From the NCBI RefSeq assembly GCF_009806555.1, contig NZ_VUOK01000052.1:62001-126000 (forward strand): DNA of 64,000 bases, written 5' to 3'. The position numbers and the translations under genes were made by a program. The stretch comes from Methylobacterium sp. 2A. Lineage in GTDB: Bacteria; Pseudomonadota; Alphaproteobacteria; Rhizobiales; Beijerinckiaceae. The notes under the pieces are model-generated. The model saw only the letters and a program-made list of their open reading frames with translations. It was not told the origin of the DNA and did no database searches. Positions 60,810 to 64,000 of this stretch are shown one piece after another (within the stretch, counting starts at the first letter, position 1; every line of letters begins with the position of its first letter).

Positions 60810-61352
60810 ATGAGAATCGAGGCGCTCGGCCCGCGCATCTGCATCATCGGGCCGTCGAACAGCGGAAAATCCACCCTGGCGGCGGCGATCGGCCGGGCGC
60901 GCAATCTGCCGCCGATCCATCTCGATCAGCTCTACCATCGGCCGAACACCGACTGGGAGCCCCGCCCGGCGGAGGAGTTCCAGGCGCTGCACGACGCCGC
61001 CATCCTGGGCCCGCGCTGGATCATGGACGGCAACTACTCCCGGTGCCTGCCGCAGCGTCTGGAGCGGGCGACGGGCCTCATCGTGCTCGATGTCCCGACC
61101 GCCGTCAGCCTCGTCCGCTACCTGCGCCGGACGTGGTTCGAGCGCGACCGCTACGGCACCCTCGAAGGCGGTCGGGACAGCGTGAAATGGTCCATGATCC
61201 GCCACATCGTCGTCACTACACCGGCGAACCGGAAACGCTACGCGCAGATGTTCGGAGCAACCGGCCTTCCGACACTACGGCTCGACACGCCGCAGGCTCT
61301 GGCCCGGTTCTACCGGCGGGAAGGCCTGAGTCGGATGCCGGGCGGCCGATGA
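60810..61352 (+). CDS. P-loop adenylate kinase-like protein (FlaR/topology-modulation type)
   Basis: 180 residues from MRIEALGPRICIIGPSNSGKST; an upstream in-frame start at 60753 has no ribosome binding site. The Walker A is GPSNSGKST (14-22). Further motifs: HLDQLYHRPNTDWEPRPAEEFQALHD, RWIMDGNYSRCLPQRLERA and IVLDVPTAVSLVRYLRRTWFERDRYG, which follow the AAA_17/DNA topology modulation (FlaR) family. These are nucleotide kinase-like proteins of unsettled function. It is convergent with the CDP-diacylglycerol diphosphatase gene, with only 4 nt between stops. Confidence 0.85.
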   Translation: MRIEALGPRICIIGPSNSGKSTLAAAIGRARNLPPIHLDQLYHRPNTDWEPRPAEEFQALHDAAILGPRWIMDGNYSRCLPQRLERATGLIVLDVPTAVSLVRYLRRTWFERDRYGTLEGGRDSVKWSMIRHIVVTTPANRKRYAQMFGATGLPTLRLDTPQALARFYRREGLSRMPGGR

Positions 61353-61356
61353 TGGC

Positions 61357-62121
61357 TCAGGCGCCCCGGTCCGCGGCGGCGCAGCTGTGGTCCAGCACAT
61401 CCTCGGCGCTGGCGCTCGGGGCCCGGTAGGCCAGCAGGATGAAGCCCGGCTCCGGATCGCCCGGCGGCGTCGCCACCGCCGCGAAGCTCGTCCGGTGCAG
61501 GTCCGGCCGGGCGCCCGGCAGGCGGTGCAGGGCCGCGAACGGGTTGAAGCGCTCGGCCTCCGCCTCCGGCACGCGCAGGGCGAAGTAGCGGTCGCCGGCG
61601 AGCGGCACCGGGAAGCGGCTCCAGCTCCGGTGGATCTGGCGGCCATGGGCTTTCAGGGCCGCCAGGACGCCCGGCCGCAGGCAGTCGAGATGGATGTGGA
61701 GCTGGTCCTGGCTGCGGCCCCGGGCCGAGTTGACGGCGAGCCCCACCGCCGCAGGCGACAGCTTCCCCTTGAACACGTCCGACACGTAGGGCCGCGCCGC
61801 GAGCGCCGCCCGCCAGTAGGCGGCCCCGCGCGGGCCCCGCAGGACCGGTGCCTCGAGGCCCGCCACCGTGTCGGTGGGCATGATGACGCTGTGGGTCGGC
61901 TCCCCCGGCGCACGCAGGACCGCCGTGCCCGGACGCTCCCCGTCGCCCAGATCGACCGAGAGGCAGGGAAAGGTCCGGTTGGCGAGGCGCTTGGCGAGCA
62001 CGCAGGTCTTCAGCGCCGCCCAGAGGATGTCGCGGCTTGGATCCGGCGCGGCCGCGAGCGGCGCGGGGACCACGAGGGCGGCCAGGGTGGTGAGAAGGAC
62101 GGCGAGCAGCGCGCGGCGCAT
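61357..62121 (-). CDS. cdh: CDP-diacylglycerol diphosphatase
   Basis: 254 residues with a signal peptide MRRALLAVLLTTLAALVVPAPLAAA (25). The HIT-like catalytic motif is H-I-H-L-D in QDQLHIHLDCL, with GLAVNSARGRSQ before it, as in E. coli Cdh, which splits CDP-diacylglycerol to phosphatidate and CMP. The Cys pair in KTCVLAKRL and TFPCLSV is conserved in the family. Location: membrane-facing periplasm. Divergent from the DUF2891 gene. Confidence 0.88.
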   Translation of the reverse strand: MRRALLAVLLTTLAALVVPAPLAAAPDPSRDILWAALKTCVLAKRLANRTFPCLSVDLGDGERPGTAVLRAPGEPTHSVIMPTDTVAGLEAPVLRGPRGAAYWRAALAARPYVSDVFKGKLSPAAVGLAVNSARGRSQDQLHIHLDCLRPGVLAALKAHGRQIHRSWSRFPVPLAGDRYFALRVPEAEAERFNPFAALHRLPGARPDLHRTSFAAVATPPGDPEPGFILLAYRAPSASAEDVLDHSCAAADRGA

Positions 62122-62259
62122 GGGGGCTTCCGGTGCGGCCAGCGAGGCGGCCCGCGGCCTCGATAGCCGAACTGCCGGCGCGCCGGCAAAGCGTCCCGAT
62201 GTCCTGACGGCGGGCTTGGGAACGGCTATGCCGGCCCGTCCCGAACCCGGAGTCCCGCG

Positions 62260-63264
62260 ATGGCGCCAGCCCTCACCCCGGAGATCGCCGCCCGCTTCGC
62301 GGCGCTCGCCCTCGGCCACGTCACCCGCGAATACCCGAACAAGCCGGGCCATGTCCTGGCAGGGCCGGAGGATGCGCGCACCCCCGCCGAACTGCATCCG
62401 GTCTTCCACGGCAGCTACGATTGGCATTCCTGCGTCCACGCGACCTGGCTGCTCGCCCGCGTGCTGCGCCTGTTTCCGGAGGGCGCGCAGGCGGGCGCGA
62501 TCCGCGCGCATTTCGACGCGCAGCTGACCCCCGAAAAGGTTGCCGGGGAATGCGCCTATCTCGGCCGGCCCAATGCCCGGGGCTTCGAGCGGCCCTACGG
62601 CTGGGCGTGGCTCCTGAAGCTCGCCGACGAGCTCGCCCGCCTGGACGAGCGCCGCTGGGCCGAGGCGCTGGCGCCGCTCGCCAAGATCGTGGTCCGGCGG
62701 TTCCGGGATTTCCTGCCGCTGGCCCCCTACCCGGTGCGGGTCGGAACCCATTTCAACACCGCCTTCGCGCTGCGCTTGGCCGCCGACTACGCCGAAGGCG
62801 CGGGCGATGCGGCGCTCCGGGCCCTGCTGCTGCAGAAGGCCGAGCGCTGGTACGGGGCGGACGTGGAGTGCCCCGCCTGGGGCGAGCCGGGCGGCGACGA
62901 TTTCCTGTCCTCCGCGCTGATCGAGGCCGAATGCATGCGCCGCCTGCTGCCGCCGGAGCGGTTCGGCCCCTGGTTCGACCGGTTCCTGCCCGATCTCGCA
63001 TCGGGCCGGCCCGCGACCCTGTTCCGCCCGGCCGCGGTCACGGATCGCAGCGACGGCAAGATCGCCCATCTCGACGGGCTGAATCTCAGCCGGGCGTGGT
63101 GCTTCCGGGCGCTGGCCGCCGCCCTGCCTCCGGAGGATCCCCGCCGGCCGCTGCTGATCGCGGCGGCCGAGGTGCATCTGGCGGCGGGGCTGCCGCACGT
63201 GGCGGGCGACTATATGGGCGAGCACTGGCTGGCGACCTTCGCGCTGCTCGCCCTGGAAGCGTGA
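62260..63264 (+). CDS. DUF2891 family protein
   Basis: 334 residues, an alpha/alpha-barrel type protein matching DUF2891. Characteristic runs: HVTREYPNKPGHVLAGPEDARTPAELHPVFHGSYDWHSCVHATWLLARVL, RPYGWAWLLKLADELAR, YPVRVGTHFNTAFALRLAADYA, GGDDFLSSALIEAECMRRLL and GLPHVAGDYMGEHWLATFALLA. No signal. The fold suggests a glycoside-binding or hydrolase-like enzyme, but its activity is not known. Shares a promoter region of about 140 nt with cdh. Confidence 0.88.
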   Translation: MAPALTPEIAARFAALALGHVTREYPNKPGHVLAGPEDARTPAELHPVFHGSYDWHSCVHATWLLARVLRLFPEGAQAGAIRAHFDAQLTPEKVAGECAYLGRPNARGFERPYGWAWLLKLADELARLDERRWAEALAPLAKIVVRRFRDFLPLAPYPVRVGTHFNTAFALRLAADYAEGAGDAALRALLLQKAERWYGADVECPAWGEPGGDDFLSSALIEAECMRRLLPPERFGPWFDRFLPDLASGRPATLFRPAAVTDRSDGKIAHLDGLNLSRAWCFRALAAALPPEDPRRPLLIAAAEVHLAAGLPHVAGDYMGEHWLATFALLALEA

Positions 63265-63589
63265 GGCAGCTCCTCATGGCGGCCGGCAAACGATGAAAGG
63301 GTCCTGAGAACGTCCCGTCGCGGGCTGCCTTGATCCTCCTTGGGCAAAAAAAGACCGCCCTCAAGGAGCGGTCCGAAGTCTAGGGAGGAAACGCCCACGA
63401 GGGGCAGCAGCGCGACGACGCCATCGTCGTGCTGCACTGCGTCAACCCGAGAGGGGCGAGGTTGTTCCGGCTCGGGCTTCTTGAGGTTCGGGGCTTGATT
63501 GGCGGGGGCTCACCGATCCGTGGCCCGACCCTGTCCCGGGCGCCTGCCGCGCGCTCAACCCAGGACACCGCCGCCCCGGTCGCGGGCCG
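63265..63589. other. Intergenic region with a leftward terminator
   Basis: 325 nt between two convergent genes, containing the terminator at 63346-63373. A reading frame of about 60 codons exists on the minus strand but has no start signal or protein-like sequence. Confidence 0.45.
63346..63373 (-). terminator. Rho-independent terminator, leftward
   Basis: Read on the minus strand, GACCGC pairs with GCGGTC (63353-63358 with 63368-63373) and is followed by seven Ts (63346-63352). It lies 217 nt after the receiver gene stop. Confidence 0.6.
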
Positions 63590-64000
63590 TCACTCCTGCG
63601 CCGCACCTTCCACGGGGAGGCGGCGCAGCGCCCGTGGTGGGCCGCGCCGCTTGGCCGCCTCGTACAGCACCTGGGCGAGTTGCGCGGCCGAGTAGGGCTT
63701 GCGCACGAGTGCGAAGCCGTGGGCGTCGTCCTTGGCGAGCACGTGGCTGTAACCCGAGGTCAGCACCACCGGCAGGTCGGGCCGCGTGGTCTGCAATTGC
63801 CGGGCGAGCGCGAAGCCGCCCATGCCGGGCATCACCACGTCCGAGAACACCACGTCGAAGCGGTCCGGCGTGCTGTCGAGTTCGGCGAGCGCCTCCTCGG
63901 CGGATTTCGTCCAGACCGGGGCGTGGCCCAGATCCTCCAGGATCTGGGTGCAGAAGCGGCCGACCCCGAGATTGTCCTCCACCACGAGGATGCACAGGCC
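63590..64000 (-). CDS. C-terminal receiver domain of a hybrid sensor kinase (cut by window edge)
   Basis: The frame is open to the window end, and the first residues read GLCILVVEDNLGVGR, so this is an internal domain rather than a full protein. Receiver features: Glu-Asp pair in VVEDN, phospho-acceptor Asp in FSDVVMPGMGGF, Thr/Ser in LTSGYSH, Lys in LVRKPYSAAQLAQVL, then a basic tail RRLPVEGAAQE. Such a VVEDN ... YSHVLAKDD domain at the end of PAS/HATPase proteins is typical of hybrid histidine kinases in Methylobacterium. The kinase part lies beyond the window. Confidence 0.88.
   Translation of the reverse strand, partial: GLCILVVEDNLGVGRFCTQILEDLGHAPVWTKSAEEALAELDSTPDRFDVVFSDVVMPGMGGFALARQLQTTRPDLPVVLTSGYSHVLAKDDAHGFALVRKPYSAAQLAQVLYEAAKRRGPPRALRRLPVEGAAQE

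Overview
The window is about 70% G+C DNA from an alphaproteobacterium of the order Hyphomicrobiales (Rhizobiales), most likely Methylobacterium or a close relative. The assignment is an inference from gene content: an Omp25-type beta-barrel porin, two MucR/Ros regulators, an HWE-family sensor kinase with a stand-alone receiver, a perfect sigma-EcfG promoter, CtrA-type boxes, a periplasmic PaoABC aldehyde oxidoreductase, and many short ORFs of the kind usual in that genus. No rRNA, tRNA, insertion sequence, prophage or CRISPR array was seen. It reads as ordinary chromosome with accessory patches.

Layout. 1-7.6 kb: the end of an MFS carrier, a porin, a GAF protein, and a run of small secreted, membrane or disordered proteins around the first MucR gene. 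7.6-9.7 kb: HWE sensor kinase overlapping its receiver protein. 10-17 kb: AraC regulator, metallophosphoesterase, ArsB-type pump, a duplicated DUF606 transporter and a membrane-anchored TAXI binding protein. 17-22 kb: a peptide deformylase-like protein with altered catalytic motifs, a solitary molybdopterin oxidoreductase, a four-hairpin intergenic element and an orphan peptide-binding protein. 22-29 kb: CYTH and Nudix enzymes, a sigma-EcfG-driven Cys-rich miniprotein, then paoABC. 29.5-33 kb: a poly-histidine secreted protein, a receiver protein and small envelope proteins. 33.2-36.6 kb: three consecutive coiled-coil proteins plus a receiver, preceded by CtrA-type boxes. 36.8-39.9 kb: a flavin monooxygenase, then a 40-residue Cys-containing peptide gene joined to a zinc-ribbon methyltransferase beside an AT-rich island. 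39.9-59.7 kb: two complete peptide (Dpp/Opp-like) ABC import systems, one with an amidohydrolase and one with an M20 peptidase, plus an extra fused ATPase, a partial sulfonate/taurine-type importer and the second MucR gene. 59.8-64 kb: LysR regulator, P-loop kinase-like protein, CDP-diacylglycerol diphosphatase, DUF2891 protein and the receiver end of a hybrid kinase.

How the parts fit. Each peptide importer is encoded with a hydrolase likely to process what is imported, and the one at 52.8-59.6 kb is divergent from a LysR gene across a perfect inverted repeat. Several operons contain long GC-rich inverted repeats between genes, probably acting on RNA processing or partial termination. Regulation is rich in stand-alone receivers (four receiver domains, none with an output domain in view) and in MucR proteins that lack the zinc-binding cysteines. 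The least explained and most interesting loci are the peptide-methyltransferase pair at 38.35-39.51 kb, which could be a minimal modified-peptide system, and the coiled-coil cluster at 33.5-36.1 kb with cell-cycle-type boxes upstream. Both interpretations are inference.
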